From positions 682,001-746,000 of the forward strand of contig NZ_RJTX01000002.1 in NCBI RefSeq assembly GCF_003729955.1: a stretch of DNA of 64,000 nucleotides, written 5' to 3'. Position 1 is the stretch's first letter; each line of letters begins with the position of its first letter. The notes below the pieces were generated by a model, which saw nothing but the letters and a program-made list of their open reading frames with translations, was not told the DNA's origin and did not search any database. This stretch comes from Chryseobacterium daecheongense. Lineage in GTDB: Bacteria > Bacteroidota > Bacteroidia > Flavobacteriales > Weeksellaceae. Shown here in pieces: positions 8,556-17,672 of this stretch. The position numbers and the translations under genes are program-made.

Positions 8556-10970
8556 TTAAAATTCTAAAAGTTTTAATTTAAACTGTATTGCAAAATTCTG
8601 TTTAAAGTTGGTGGTTGTGTAATAACCCACCCTGTAAAACAATCCCAGATTGAAGTAAGAAGATAAGAAGTTATTCCATTCTAACCCTACTTCCTGATAC
8701 AGGTGATCCAGCTTTCTGAACTTGAACTGATGATACTCAGGATGTTTCATGTCTCCAATGGTTCCCCTCAGTACAAAATCAAAGCTCGAAACATTTTTTC
8801 CGAAGCTTTTGAAATAGAACGGAAGCTTATGGGTGAAATAATAGGCAATGAATTTATCATTATAATACTTTCCACCTTCCAATGTTGCAAAACCAAGATA
8901 AGATGTAAGGTTGAAATTGATGTCTCTGCCCGGAGAAGCCAGCCCGTTCATCGTAAAATGTTTCCAGATAGGCGCTTCACCCAATACCAAACCTCCGTAA
9001 AGCCGTACACCGGTAGTTCCCAGCATGGTTTTAAAGTTGTGAACAAAAAGCGCATCAAATCGGGTATAATTAAAGTCTCCACCGAATACTTTGAAGCTTT
9101 GCTCATAGTTAAAATACAACTCAGGGAATTTCTGCTCAATGATGGATTTCCCTTGTGGAGTCATTATATTGGTTGAATTGGGAGAGAATTTCAGGGTAAA
9201 TAAAGTGTTGAAATTTTCAAATGCTGGGCCTCTTCCCCTGAATCCATAGTCGAACATGGCTTCTTCAAAATTTCTTTTGGCGGCAAATACGAGAGTGAGT
9301 CCGTTGGTGACGTCATTGAGATAGGATAGGGAAGCTCCTCTGAAATGATAGTATTTGTCATTATTAAGGTTATTTCCGTAATTCATCATTCTCATTTTAA
9401 AGTTCCAGAGTCTTCTGTAAAATTCTCCCGAAGCATTCACATCATTATAATATTCAGCCCTGAAAAATGAGTTTTTATCCAGAGTAGTTTTGATATCAAG
9501 ACCAATCCCGTATTTCCATTTGTCGTCTTTGAAACCATACGCGAAATAATAATCAGGTGAAAAGTAGGGATTGAAGGTTTCATTCAGCTTAGCTTTTAAA
9601 CCAACTCTGAATCCTTCATACAAGTTATAATTAACGATTTCGTCTACTGCAAAATCCACAACTCCAACTCTAATCTGTCCATTAATTAAACCAGTCAGTA
9701 TTCTGGCTTTATTATCAATATTGTAAATCTTCCCTAAACTGTCAATAGTAGTATAGGTATTCCTTTCTCTTTCTGTGAGAGGATCTGTCCTGTAGAGATC
9801 CAGTGTTTTACCATCCGCATTCTTTACCGAAAAAGTGTAGCCTTTGAAATCTTTGGCTTTTTCTTCAACAGGTGATTGAAAATCAAAATATTTGGAAGTC
9901 AGGAAAGCGTAGGTTCCAAAACTTCTTTTATCTTTTTTCTCGGCTTTATTTTCCGGGTGTTCCTTATCATCTTCTTCCATTCCCATTTTACCCATCCTTA
10001 GTTTTACCTTTTCATGGGCAAGGAACCACTTGTTATTATAATAGACCCAGGTGCTGGTAATAATTCCGTCGTTTTTATTTTTACTGAAATTTTCTATTTT
10101 TTTGATCCCATAGGTTTCAGTATCTATATAAATGGCGCCATTGAATTTCCTTTTTTTATCAGGTTTTTTATAATTCACTTCACGGAAACGGATCACGAAA
10201 TTCTTTCTGCCGTCCAACTCAATGGTATCGGTCAGGAAAAAACGGTAAAGCCCCCTGTTTTCTTGTTTTAATTGATTGGGAAGTTTATCTCTGTTACTTT
10301 GCTGCAAGGCTATCATTTCATAAATAGGCTGCTTAAGTCCTGAAATCCTGTTATCCAGGATATTCACCTTCTCACCGTATTTTTTAGAATATAGAAATTC
10401 CTGCGCTCGTTCCCAAAGGAATAATTTACTCTTGGAAAATATTTTTCTTGCAGAAATATTATTTAATGAATCTTTTTCTCTTTTCTTTTTGAAAAAATCA
10501 CTCTCATCAAAAAACTGGTTGAATTGAGAAATGCTGTCTTCATCAATATCCAGGGAAACCTTTTCGTAGGATTTATAGGAATAGGAATCTAAGCTTTTCG
10601 GGGAATTCTCTTTGAATTGCTGATTAACTTTTTTAAGAATTTCCAATGCTCTCGGATCACTTTTATCTTCCAGAATGACCGTTTCAATAGCTGTTGTGGC
10701 AGAAGAACTTTTGAGAAGAGAAACTTCCATGGTATCTTCTACCGGAACGGTTTCTTTTTGATAGTTGACTGCCTGTATTTCGATACGATTACATTTGGAT
10801 TTGAATTCCAGAGTTCCCTGATGGTCTGTGATTCCGAGAATTTTCCCGTTACAGGTTATTGTAGCATTGGGAACAGGGGTTTTGTCAACATCATCAATGA
10901 CTTTAATTTTTGATTGTGAATAACCAAAAGCAAACGCCCAGAAAAATATAAACAATAAAACCCTTTTCAT
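8556..10970 (-). CDS. DUF5686 outer-membrane protein with carboxypeptidase-like regulatory domain
   Basis: This 804-residue protein has a signal peptide (MKRVLLFIFFWAFAFGYSQ). A short Ig-like carboxypeptidase regulatory domain follows at about 20-95 (PVPNATITCNGKILGITDHQGTLEF). A middle region precedes a long C-terminal part rich in alternating aromatic strands, ending in FKLKLLEF, as expected for a beta-barrel in the outer membrane. The architecture fits the Bacteroidota DUF5686 family, whose function is unknown to me. It is the first gene of a minus-strand unit with the 78-residue protein and the M28 peptidase. Confidence 0.82.
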   Translation of the reverse strand: MKRVLLFIFFWAFAFGYSQSKIKVIDDVDKTPVPNATITCNGKILGITDHQGTLEFKSKCNRIEIQAVNYQKETVPVEDTMEVSLLKSSSATTAIETVILEDKSDPRALEILKKVNQQFKENSPKSLDSYSYKSYEKVSLDIDEDSISQFNQFFDESDFFKKKREKDSLNNISARKIFSKSKLFLWERAQEFLYSKKYGEKVNILDNRISGLKQPIYEMIALQQSNRDKLPNQLKQENRGLYRFFLTDTIELDGRKNFVIRFREVNYKKPDKKRKFNGAIYIDTETYGIKKIENFSKNKNDGIITSTWVYYNNKWFLAHEKVKLRMGKMGMEEDDKEHPENKAEKKDKRSFGTYAFLTSKYFDFQSPVEEKAKDFKGYTFSVKNADGKTLDLYRTDPLTERERNTYTTIDSLGKIYNIDNKARILTGLINGQIRVGVVDFAVDEIVNYNLYEGFRVGLKAKLNETFNPYFSPDYYFAYGFKDDKWKYGIGLDIKTTLDKNSFFRAEYYNDVNASGEFYRRLWNFKMRMMNYGNNLNNDKYYHFRGASLSYLNDVTNGLTLVFAAKRNFEEAMFDYGFRGRGPAFENFNTLFTLKFSPNSTNIMTPQGKSIIEQKFPELYFNYEQSFKVFGGDFNYTRFDALFVHNFKTMLGTTGVRLYGGLVLGEAPIWKHFTMNGLASPGRDINFNLTSYLGFATLEGGKYYNDKFIAYYFTHKLPFYFKSFGKNVSSFDFVLRGTIGDMKHPEYHQFKFRKLDHLYQEVGLEWNNFLSSYFNLGLFYRVGYYTTTNFKQNFAIQFKLKLLEF

Positions 10971-11050
10971 GTGAAAAACAATATCAAAAATAATAATATT
11001 TATCTGTTCTGAAAAGTTTTTAAGAATTCTTAATATTCTGGCAGATAAAT

Positions 11051-11078
11051 AAAAACTCCCGAGACCTCGGGAGTTTTT
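11051..11078 (-). terminator. intrinsic terminator of alaS
   Basis: The arms AAAAACTCCCGAG and CTCGGGAGTTTTT pair perfectly around an AC loop, with T-runs on both strands. It lies 23 bases past the alaS stop, and no plus-strand gene needs it. Confidence 0.9.
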
Positions 11079-11100
11079 TACTATTATTTATATCCTGTAT

Positions 11101-13707
11101 TTATAGCTGCAATGCTTTTTGATAAGCATTTTCCAGTCCAGCAAGGTTTTTTCCGCCTGCTGTTGCGAATCCCGGATTCCCACCGCCTCCGCCTTGGATT
11201 TCTTTTGCTAAATCTTTTACAATAGCTCCAGCCTGGTAATTAGCAGCTAAATCGTCAGAAACACCTACGGTGATCATTGGTTTTCCATCTGCATCAGAAA
11301 GAACTATGGTAACAGAAGAAGGGATTTCCTTTTTCAGCTGGAAAACAATGTCTTTTACCGAACCTGCATCCAAAGAAGTTTTCTTTACCAGCAATTGTTT
11401 ATCACCTTTTTGTTCGTAAGCGTTTTTCCAATCATTGATTTCTCCTTTTGCCTTTTCTTTTTTCAAGGCATCAACTTCGGATTTTAAAGAGGAGTTTTCT
11501 TCGAGTAATTTTTCAATAGATTTCACTACATCTTTCGATTTCAGCAATTGAGAAAGTTCAGTGATCTGTTTTTCCAGATTGTTGAAATACTCATCAGACT
11601 TATCTCCGGAAATGGCTTCAATTCTTCGGATTCCCGCAGCTGTTGAGCTTTCGGATGAGATTTTGAAATGGCCGATCTCGCTGGTGTTTTTCACGTGAGT
11701 ACCTCCACAAAGCTCTTTTGAGCTTCCAAATTGGATCATTCTTACATTGTCTCCATATTTTTCACCGAATAAAGCCATTGCCCCCTTATCCAGAGCTTCC
11801 TGGATAGGAATATTTCTGAATTCCTGCAAAGCAATACTTTCTTTGATCTTTTTATTTACTTTTTCTTCTACCAAAGCCAATTCCTCTTCCGTCATTTTGC
11901 TGAAATGAGAGAAGTCGAAACGAAGGTAATCAGGACCTACGTAAGAACCTTTTTGCTCTACGTGAGTTCCTAAAACTTCTCTTAATGCCTCATGTAAAAG
12001 GTGGGTTGCAGAGTGGTTGGCCTGAGTGTTTTTTCTGTCAGTAGCATTCACTTTAGCATAGAAAACAGCTCCTGCATCTTTTGGAAGCCCATTGATCAAA
12101 GAAATGATCAGTCCGTTTTCCTTTTTGGTATCTAACACCTCAAAACTTTCGGTTGCATTTTCAAGAACACCTTTATCTCCGATTTGTCCACCTCCTTCCG
12201 GATAGAAAGGAGAGTTGCTTAATACCACCTGATAAAATTCCCCGTCTTTATTTTCTACTTTTCTGTATCTTGTAATATACGTTTCAGCTTCGATCTGGTC
12301 ATAACCAACAAAAGTTTCAGGCTTTTCTTCTAAAATGACCCAATCATACACTTTAGAAGCAGAATCTTTTTTGGAACGCTGCTTTTGCTTTTCCATTTCA
12401 GCTTCGAAACCTTTTTCATCAATGGTTAGCCCTTTTTCCTCTGCGATAATTCTCGTTAAATCATCAGGAAAACCATAGGTGTCATATAATTCAAAAACCT
12501 CTTCGCTTGGCAATACTTTCAGATTGTCTGCAATAGTCTGCTGAATTAATTTTTCAACCCTGATCAACCCGTTTTCAATGGTTTTTAGGAAAGATTCTTC
12601 TTCACTTTTGATTACCTCAGAAACCAATTGTCCTTGTTTTTCCAGTTCCGGGAAGAATGTACCCATCTGGTCTTTAAGAACGGAAACCAACTTGAAAAGG
12701 AAAGGTTCTTTCATGCCTAAGAATCTATAAGAGTAAGAAATCGCTCTTCTCAAAATCCTTCTGATTACATATCCTGCACCTCCGTTAGAAGGTAATTGTC
12801 CGTCTGCAATAGCAAAAGAAACTGCTCTGATATGGTCTACCACCACACGGATCGCAATATCTTTTTCATCTTCTAAAACTCCGGTATATTTTTTACCGGA
12901 AAGCTCTTCCACTTTAGAGATCAACGGAGTGAAAACATCTGTGTCATAGTTGGAAGATTTTCCCTGTAATGCCATACAAAGACGTTCAAAGCCCATTCCG
13001 GTATCTACATGCTGTTTGGGCAGTTTTTCTAGGCTTCCGTCAGCTTTTCTGTTGAATTCCATGAAAACGAGATTCCAAACTTCCACTACTTGCGGATGAT
13101 CATTGTTGACCAATTCTAATCCGGAAACTTTTGCTTTCTCTTCCTCGCTTCTTAAATCCACATGGATCTCAGAACAAGGTCCACACGGTCCGCTTTCTCC
13201 CATTTCCCAGAAGTTGTCTTTTTTGTTTCCGTTGATAATTCTATCTTCGGAAATATGAGACTTCCAGAAATCATAAGCATCCTGATCTCTTTCCAGGTTC
13301 TCAGTAGCATCTCCTTCAAAAATCGTTACATACAGGTTCTCTTTAGGAATTCCATACACTCCCGTTAAAAGTTCCCAGGCAAAAGCAATAGCATCTTTTT
13401 TAAAATAATCACCGAAAGACCAGTTTCCTAACATTTCAAACATGGTATGGTGATACGTATCTCTACCCACATCATCCAAGTCATTATGCTTTCCTGAAAC
13501 CCTCAGACATTTTTGAGTATCAGCAATTCTGGGAGCGGTAGGTTCCTTATATCCTAAGAAAAAATCCTTGAACTGCGTCATTCCGGAATTGGAAAACATT
13601 AAAGTAGGGTCGTCTTTCAATACAATAGGTGCTGAAGGAACGATAAGGTGGTCTTTGCTTTTAAAATAATCTAAAAATTTTTGACGGATCTCTTGTGATG
13701 TCATCAT
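11101..13707 (-). CDS. alaS: alanine-tRNA ligase
   Basis: AlaRS charges tRNA-Ala in the cytoplasm. The 868 residues hold the class II catalytic domain at about 1-440 ([16 protein letters not shown], the [13 protein letters not shown] region, [13 protein letters not shown]). The editing domain has zinc ligands in [12 protein letters not shown] (near 565) and [11 protein letters not shown] (near 667). A C-Ala oligomerisation domain ends in the glycine-rich [15 protein letters not shown]. All key residues are present and the length is normal. The initial MM allows a start one codon later. It is transcribed alone. Confidence 0.97.
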   Translation of the reverse strand: MMTSQEIRQKFLDYFKSKDHLIVPSAPIVLKDDPTLMFSNSGMTQFKDFFLGYKEPTAPRIADTQKCLRVSGKHNDLDDVGRDTYHHTMFEMLGNWSFGDYFKKDAIAFAWELLTGVYGIPKENLYVTIFEGDATENLERDQDAYDFWKSHISEDRIINGNKKDNFWEMGESGPCGPCSEIHVDLRSEEEKAKVSGLELVNNDHPQVVEVWNLVFMEFNRKADGSLEKLPKQHVDTGMGFERLCMALQGKSSNYDTDVFTPLISKVEELSGKKYTGVLEDEKDIAIRVVVDHIRAVSFAIADGQLPSNGGAGYVIRRILRRAISYSYRFLGMKEPFLFKLVSVLKDQMGTFFPELEKQGQLVSEVIKSEEESFLKTIENGLIRVEKLIQQTIADNLKVLPSEEVFELYDTYGFPDDLTRIIAEEKGLTIDEKGFEAEMEKQKQRSKKDSASKVYDWVILEEKPETFVGYDQIEAETYITRYRKVENKDGEFYQVVLSNSPFYPEGGGQIGDKGVLENATESFEVLDTKKENGLIISLINGLPKDAGAVFYAKVNATDRKNTQANHSATHLLHEALREVLGTHVEQKGSYVGPDYLRFDFSHFSKMTEEELALVEEKVNKKIKESIALQEFRNIPIQEALDKGAMALFGEKYGDNVRMIQFGSSKELCGGTHVKNTSEIGHFKISSESSTAAGIRRIEAISGDKSDEYFNNLEKQITELSQLLKSKDVVKSIEKLLEENSSLKSEVDALKKEKAKGEINDWKNAYEQKGDKQLLVKKTSLDAGSVKDIVFQLKKEIPSSVTIVLSDADGKPMITVGVSDDLAANYQAGAIVKDLAKEIQGGGGGNPGFATAGGKNLAGLENAYQKALQL

Positions 13708-13750
13708 GATATATATATTGCTTTGCTTTTTATAATTTTTTGATAAGATG

Positions 13751-13758
13751 CAAATTTA
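13751..13758 (-). promoter_or_regulatory. -7 promoter element of alaS
   Basis: On the minus strand the sequence TAAATTTG is an exact TAnnTTTG match, 44 bases before the alaS start. A -33 TTTG is not obvious; TTTTAAAG upstream is the nearest. Confidence 0.5.
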
Positions 13759-13856
13759 AGGTTTTTAGTCGATTCGGATATACTTTAAAATATTGAAGGC
13801 ATAATTTTTTACAGGACCTATGTGGAACTCATGTTTTGGTTTCAAAAAGAGTTGTT

Positions 13857-13914
13857 TGTCATTCTGAACAGAACGAAGTGGAATGAAGAATCTCAACAGT
13901 TCTATGAAATGACA
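13857..13914 (+). repeat. MITE-like dispersed repeat (GTCATTCTGAAC type)
   Basis: The element is bounded by 7-base inverted ends, TGTCATT at 13857-13863 and AATGACA at 13908-13914. The inside reads GAACGAAGTGGAATGAAGAA followed by TCTC, a motif often found between genes in Bacteroidota. It shares the end sequence and the GAAG.AATCT core with 6741-6773. No coding potential is seen. Confidence 0.55.
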
Positions 13915-14020
13915 AAATTGATATTTAATCCTTCATTATTCAATTCCTTTTAATATTTTTGATTCTCGATGATTGAGCAGATCATACCGATGATAATGTT
14001 GTAAATATATTAGTGCATAA

Positions 14021-14572
14021 ATGAAAAACGAAGTACTGAAAAGCTGGGTAGACCAGTATTCCGGGCCACTTTTGAAAAGAGCGGTTTATCTGCTTTCGGA
14101 TAAGGAAGAAGCACAGGATATCGTTCAGGAAGTTTTTCTGTCCGCTTTTTCAGCTTATGATTCTTTCGAGGGGAAAAGCCAGCCTTTGACTTGGCTGATG
14201 ACCATTCTCAACAGAAAAGTGGCAGATTTTTATCGAAAAAAATATAAATCTGAACCGAACATCAGTCTTGATCATTTTTTTGATGAAACAGGCTCCTGGA
14301 AGAATAATGATGTGCTGAATGACTGGGATGTATCTGCTAAAGAATCAGAACTTTTAAATGATAAAGATTTTAACACAACATTGGAGGAGTGTATCGAAGA
14401 TTTGCCCTCCAGGTGGAAGATTCCACTGAAAATGTATTATCTTCAGGAAAAAAAAGCACCGGAAGTAAGTCAGGAATTGAATATTTCCACGACTAATCTT
14501 TGGAAGATTCTGCAAAGAGGAAGAATGCAGCTGAGAGAATGCCTGGATTTTAACTGGTTTGCGAAATCATAA
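14021..14572 (+). CDS. ECF-type RNA polymerase sigma factor
   Basis: This 183-residue protein has sigma region 2 at about 12-80 (core-binding DIVQEVFLSAF, and the -10 recognition helix SQPLTWLMTILNRKVADFYRKK). Region 4 lies at about 125-175 (LPSRWKIPLKMYYL, then the helix-turn-helix VSQELNISTTNLWKILQRGR). Regions 1.1 and 3 are absent, as in ECF factors. The next gene, 15 bases on, is a zinc-finger anti-sigma candidate, and an RclC-like protein plus MsrAB follow. The context suggests a response to oxidation of the envelope. The regulon outside this locus cannot be judged. Confidence 0.92.
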   Translation: MKNEVLKSWVDQYSGPLLKRAVYLLSDKEEAQDIVQEVFLSAFSAYDSFEGKSQPLTWLMTILNRKVADFYRKKYKSEPNISLDHFFDETGSWKNNDVLNDWDVSAKESELLNDKDFNTTLEECIEDLPSRWKIPLKMYYLQEKKAPEVSQELNISTTNLWKILQRGRMQLRECLDFNWFAKS

Positions 14573-14587
14573 AGAAAGAATATAAGA

Positions 14588-14860
14588 ATGTTGAGCAAAT
14601 TGATACATCTTGTTTTTTTACCATGCAGTGAGGCTACCTTACTGATGGAAAAACGTAATGCAGAAACCATTTCTCCCAAAGAGAACTGGAAGCTTTCTCT
14701 GCATCTGAAGATTTGTAAATGGTGCAGAGCATACAAACAAAAGCTGGAAATCTTAGATGATATTTTGAGAAGAAAGCTTTCACAAGCGGAAGATAATAAA
14801 ATTAATGAATCTGATATTCAGGGTTTTAAAGATAAAATGTTTGAAAAATTAGATTCTTAA
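14588..14860 (+). CDS. soluble zinc-finger anti-sigma factor candidate
   Basis: This 90-residue protein has the HxxxCxxC motif typical of zinc-binding anti-sigma domains (His39, Cys43, Cys46) with another cysteine, Cys13, near the start. No membrane segment follows, so it should be cytoplasmic. It sits 15 bases after the ECF sigma gene, the usual place for its antagonist. In the ZAS family, loss of zinc or oxidation of the cysteines can free the sigma factor. I infer, but cannot show, that this one is thiol-sensitive. The stop is followed by an 80-base gap with a possible second promoter. Confidence 0.78.
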   Translation: MLSKLIHLVFLPCSEATLLMEKRNAETISPKENWKLSLHLKICKWCRAYKQKLEILDDILRRKLSQAEDNKINESDIQGFKDKMFEKLDS

Positions 14861-14878
14861 TAAAAATTTTGTCAGGAT

Positions 14879-14905
14879 TTTGAAATGGTTCCGACTATAC
14901 TTTTG
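14879..14905 (+). promoter_or_regulatory. possible internal promoter before the RclC-like gene
   Basis: TTTG at 14879-14882 and TACTTTTG at 14898-14905 resemble the Bacteroidota -33 and -7 boxes, although the 15-base spacing is short. A promoter here would let the RclC-like and msrAB genes be expressed apart from the sigma pair, perhaps by the sigma factor itself. Confidence 0.3.
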
Positions 14906-14940
14906 AAAATAATAAAGTATTCATTCAAAATCTTAAATCT

Positions 14941-15387
14941 ATGAACGGAACTACTACAGAAATCAGTCAACGAAGCCCGACCTCTCAAATCGGTTATTAC
15001 ATTTCGTTATTCGGAGCGGCCCTTATTTTATTGTGGATCGGTGTTTTTAAATTCACCCCTACAGAGGCAGCAGCAATAAAACCATTGGTGGAAAACCATT
15101 TTTTGACATCTTTCGTATATGATGTTATGAGTGTTCAGGCAGTGTCAAATACTATCGGAGTTATAGAAATTATCATTGCCTTACTATTGATATTTAGTGT
15201 GAAATTTGCATTTCTAAGAAGATATGCGGGAATCGGAATGATTATTACGTTTCTTATGACACTAAGTTATTTGTTAACAACACCGGGTGTATGGAAAATA
15301 GTGGACGGAGTTCCGGTGACAGACTTTTTTATCCTGAAAGATCTGATGCTTTTAGGATTTGGATTGATGATACTTCAAAAGAAATAA
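14941..15387 (+). CDS. RclC/YkgB-like (DUF417) inner-membrane protein
   Basis: This 148-residue protein has four likely membrane helices. It carries features I associate with E. coli RclC (YkgB), a member of the reactive-chlorine resistance operon: [20 protein letters not shown] near residue 37, a [10 protein letters not shown] segment, [11 protein letters not shown], and [13 protein letters not shown] near the end. Its biochemical role is unknown. It lies 80 bases after the anti-sigma gene and only 2 bases before the msrAB start, so it is co-transcribed with the methionine sulfoxide reductase. DoxX proteins have a similar fold, but the motifs fit DUF417 better. Confidence 0.82.
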   Translation: MNGTTTEISQRSPTSQIGYYISLFGAALILLWIGVFKFTPTEAAAIKPLVENHFLTSFVYDVMSVQAVSNTIGVIEIIIALLLIFSVKFAFLRRYAGIGMIITFLMTLSYLLTTPGVWKIVDGVPVTDFFILKDLMLLGFGLMILQKK

Positions 15388-15389
15388 TA

Positions 15390-16499
15390 ATGAATAAAAA
15401 GAATACAATGAAAAGTATATTCATATTGCTCGGAATTGTTCTGGGTATAGCAGTTTTTGCCACAAGCTGTAAAGATTCGGCGAAATCAAAATCAACGGAA
15501 ACTAAAAAAGAAAATGAGACCATTATGGACAGTAAAAATGTAAGAGAAATTTATTTTGCAGGCGGGTGTTTTTGGGGAACAGAGCACTTTTTTCAACAAA
15601 TTCGCGGTGTTGTAGGAACCGAAGTAGGTTATGCCAACGGAAATACCGAAAATCCCACTTACGAAGAAGTGGTAAGCCACACTACGGGCTTTGCGGAAAC
15701 AGTGAAGGTAAAATATGATCCTGAGCAGGTTGATTTAAAATTATTAATTGATCTGTATTTCAAAACCATTGATCCTACAAGTATCAATAAGCAGGGAAAT
15801 GATAGAGGAGACCAGTACAGAACAGGAATTTATTATACAGATAAAGCTGATGAAGCCATCGTAAAAGGAGAAGTTCAGAAATTGGCTAAAAATTACAGCA
15901 AGCCGGTAGTGGTAGAAACCATTCCTTTAAAGAACTTCTATAAGGCGGAAGATTATCACCAGGATTATTTGGATAAAAATCCGGGCGGATACTGCCATAT
16001 TGAACCGGGACTTTTTGAAATGGCGAGAAACGCCAATCCGCTTCCGAAAACAAAATATCAAAAACAAAGTAAGGAAGTACTGAAGGAAAAACTGACTCCG
16101 ACTCAATATGATGTAACCCAGAATAATGCTACAGAAAGACCTTACACTAATGAATATGACAAAGAGTTTCGTGATGGAATTTATGTTGACATTACAACTG
16201 GTGAGCCATTATTTATTTCAACAGATAAATTTGAATCCGGTTGCGGATGGCCAAGCTTTTCAAAACCGATTACCAAAAATCTGATCAGTGAAAAAATGGA
16301 TAAGTCTCATGGAATGACAAGGGTAGAGGTAAGAAGTAAAACAGGGGATGCCCATTTAGGACATGTATTTACAGACGGTCCTGAAGATAAAGGAGGGTTA
16401 CGCTATTGTATCAACAGTGCTTCCCTGAAGTTTATTCCGAAAGAGGAAATGGAGAAGAAAGGATATGGAGAATATCTCCCGTTGTTGGATAAAAAATAA
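15390..16499 (+). CDS. msrAB: exported methionine sulfoxide reductase MsrA-MsrB fusion lipoprotein
   Basis: The start at 15390 is chosen because it lies 2 bases after the preceding stop and gives a lipoprotein signal with lipobox FATSC. The longer open frame from 15291 overlaps the upstream gene and lacks this. The MsrA domain follows, with catalytic [11 protein letters not shown] (near residue 59), DYHQDYL and a late GGYCHIEPG cysteine. The MsrB domain comes next, with [22 protein letters not shown] and the catalytic cysteine in [11 protein letters not shown] (near 339). The protein repairs both methionine sulfoxide isomers, and the lipobox places it in the envelope. The ECF sigma and RclC-like neighbours support an oxidative stress role. 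Confidence 0.93.
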   Translation: MNKKNTMKSIFILLGIVLGIAVFATSCKDSAKSKSTETKKENETIMDSKNVREIYFAGGCFWGTEHFFQQIRGVVGTEVGYANGNTENPTYEEVVSHTTGFAETVKVKYDPEQVDLKLLIDLYFKTIDPTSINKQGNDRGDQYRTGIYYTDKADEAIVKGEVQKLAKNYSKPVVVETIPLKNFYKAEDYHQDYLDKNPGGYCHIEPGLFEMARNANPLPKTKYQKQSKEVLKEKLTPTQYDVTQNNATERPYTNEYDKEFRDGIYVDITTGEPLFISTDKFESGCGWPSFSKPITKNLISEKMDKSHGMTRVEVRSKTGDAHLGHVFTDGPEDKGGLRYCINSASLKFIPKEEMEKKGYGEYLPLLDKK

Positions 16500-16501
16500 A
16501 G

Positions 16502-16527
16502 AAAAGGTCGCTTTAAGCGACCTTTTT
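16502..16527. terminator. bidirectional terminator between msrAB and the S74 gene
   Basis: The arms AAAAGGTCGCTT and AAGCGACCTTTTT pair around a single base, with A/T runs at both ends. It serves the convergent genes ending at 16499 and 16541. Confidence 0.9.
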
Positions 16528-16540
16528 AATTTTAGAATAT

Positions 16541-17407
16541 TTAATGTTTTTGCATTAAGTTGTTGATCTTCTTTTCCAGGGCATCAATTTTATTTTGCTG
16601 TTCTTTTAAGGCATTCACCAGTACCGGAATGATTTCCGTGTAAGAAATTCCAAGCATTTTATTTTCGGAAGTTTCCACAATTTCAGGAATGATCTTTTTC
16701 ATTTCCTGTGCACTGAAGCCCAGCTTAACCGCTTTATTGGTGTCATCTTTTAAAGTATATGAAATAGGAGCCATTTCCATGATCTCTTTCAATCCGTAGC
16801 TTAGGTTTTTAATATTTTCTTTCAGGCGGATGTCAGAACTTACATTAGGAGAGTTGGTAAGGTAAAGCCTTCCGAAGCGATGATCCGGATCTCCTAAATC
16901 TGTGGTATTATTATATCCGGGTCTTATGATTCCTTCCTGAAAAGTATAAATATCAGCTGTTGAACCTTCTACATCAAAGGTCACACTGTTTCGTCCGTTG
17001 GCGTTCGTTGCAGGAACTCCTGTTAAAGCAGCAGTATTGTTGTTGGCAATATAACCGGGAGTGATCACAAAACGAGAGGTATTATTGCCTCCTGTGTCCT
17101 GGATCACAAATCCTTTAAAAAAGCCAAAATCCGGGGACTGTATTACCAAAGCATCCTTTGCACCGGGTTCAATAATACTTAGCTTTACGGTAGGAGCATT
17201 ATTATTGATCCCTACATTACCATCATTTAACACTGTAAGAAGTTCTGTGCCTGAAGAATTATTGATTTCTAACGATTTTGTACTGGATGTATTGCCTAAA
17301 CCAACAATATCTAAGGCGGCGGATGGATTAGAAGTTCTTATTCCAACTTGTGCATCAAACGTTGAAAATAAGGCACAGCTTACCATAAAAGTGATCATTT
17401 TTTTCAT
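16541..17407 (-). CDS. secreted protein with C-terminal S74 intramolecular chaperone domain
   Basis: This 288-residue protein has a signal peptide (MKKMITFMVSCALFSTFDAQ). The N-terminal part at about 21-190 is Asn/Thr/Gly-rich beta structure resembling phage-fibre shafts (VGINNNAPTVKLSI). The C-terminus holds the peptidase S74 or endosialidase chaperone motif SSDIRLKENIKNLSYGL (near 192), then LGFSAQEMKKIIPEIV and a final coiled coil (LKEQQNKIDALEKKINNL). In phage tailspikes this domain helps trimer folding and then cuts itself off before the conserved serine. Here it is on an exported bacterial protein with no phage genes around it. Confidence 0.85.
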   Translation of the reverse strand: MKKMITFMVSCALFSTFDAQVGIRTSNPSAALDIVGLGNTSSTKSLEINNSSGTELLTVLNDGNVGINNNAPTVKLSIIEPGAKDALVIQSPDFGFFKGFVIQDTGGNNTSRFVITPGYIANNNTAALTGVPATNANGRNSVTFDVEGSTADIYTFQEGIIRPGYNNTTDLGDPDHRFGRLYLTNSPNVSSDIRLKENIKNLSYGLKEIMEMAPISYTLKDDTNKAVKLGFSAQEMKKIIPEIVETSENKMLGISYTEIIPVLVNALKEQQNKIDALEKKINNLMQKH

Positions 17408-17618
17408 TTTCTTTGTTTTGTTTTTTTAAGGGGAGACAAAGTAAGTGATTAAAATTTTAATGATATTTTGGTTTATTTATGAAAAAAATAAATTTACTTA
17501 AAGTTATTTTAATGAATATTTCATTATTTTAGGGAATGAAATGTTAATAATCTATTATCCTATAGTATTTACTAAAAAAATGACCCAGCAATGAAGTGAA
17601 TATTTTTTATGAATACTA

Positions 17619-17647
17619 AAAAAGTGATCCATTTCTGAACCACTTTA
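17619..17647 (-). terminator. weak terminator of the ABC permease gene
   Basis: On the minus strand, AAAGTGG and CACTTTTTTAG form a short imperfect stem followed by T residues, 25 bases past the permease stop. The stem has only six to seven solid pairs. Confidence 0.45.
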
Positions 17648-17672
17648 ATTGTTAAATATTTTAATTTGAGAA

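Larger units (their letters stand above)
13708..14020. other. divergent intergenic region, alaS / ECF sigma gene
   Basis: These 313 bases carry the alaS promoter, a 58-base inverted-repeat-bounded element at 13857-13914, and the presumed promoter of the sigma gene close to 14000. No coding frame is supported. Confidence 0.6.

Noticed and set aside
15291-15389. Longer msrAB start at 15291
   Set aside because: It overlaps the RclC-like gene in another frame and would place 33 non-signal residues before the lipoprotein signal.
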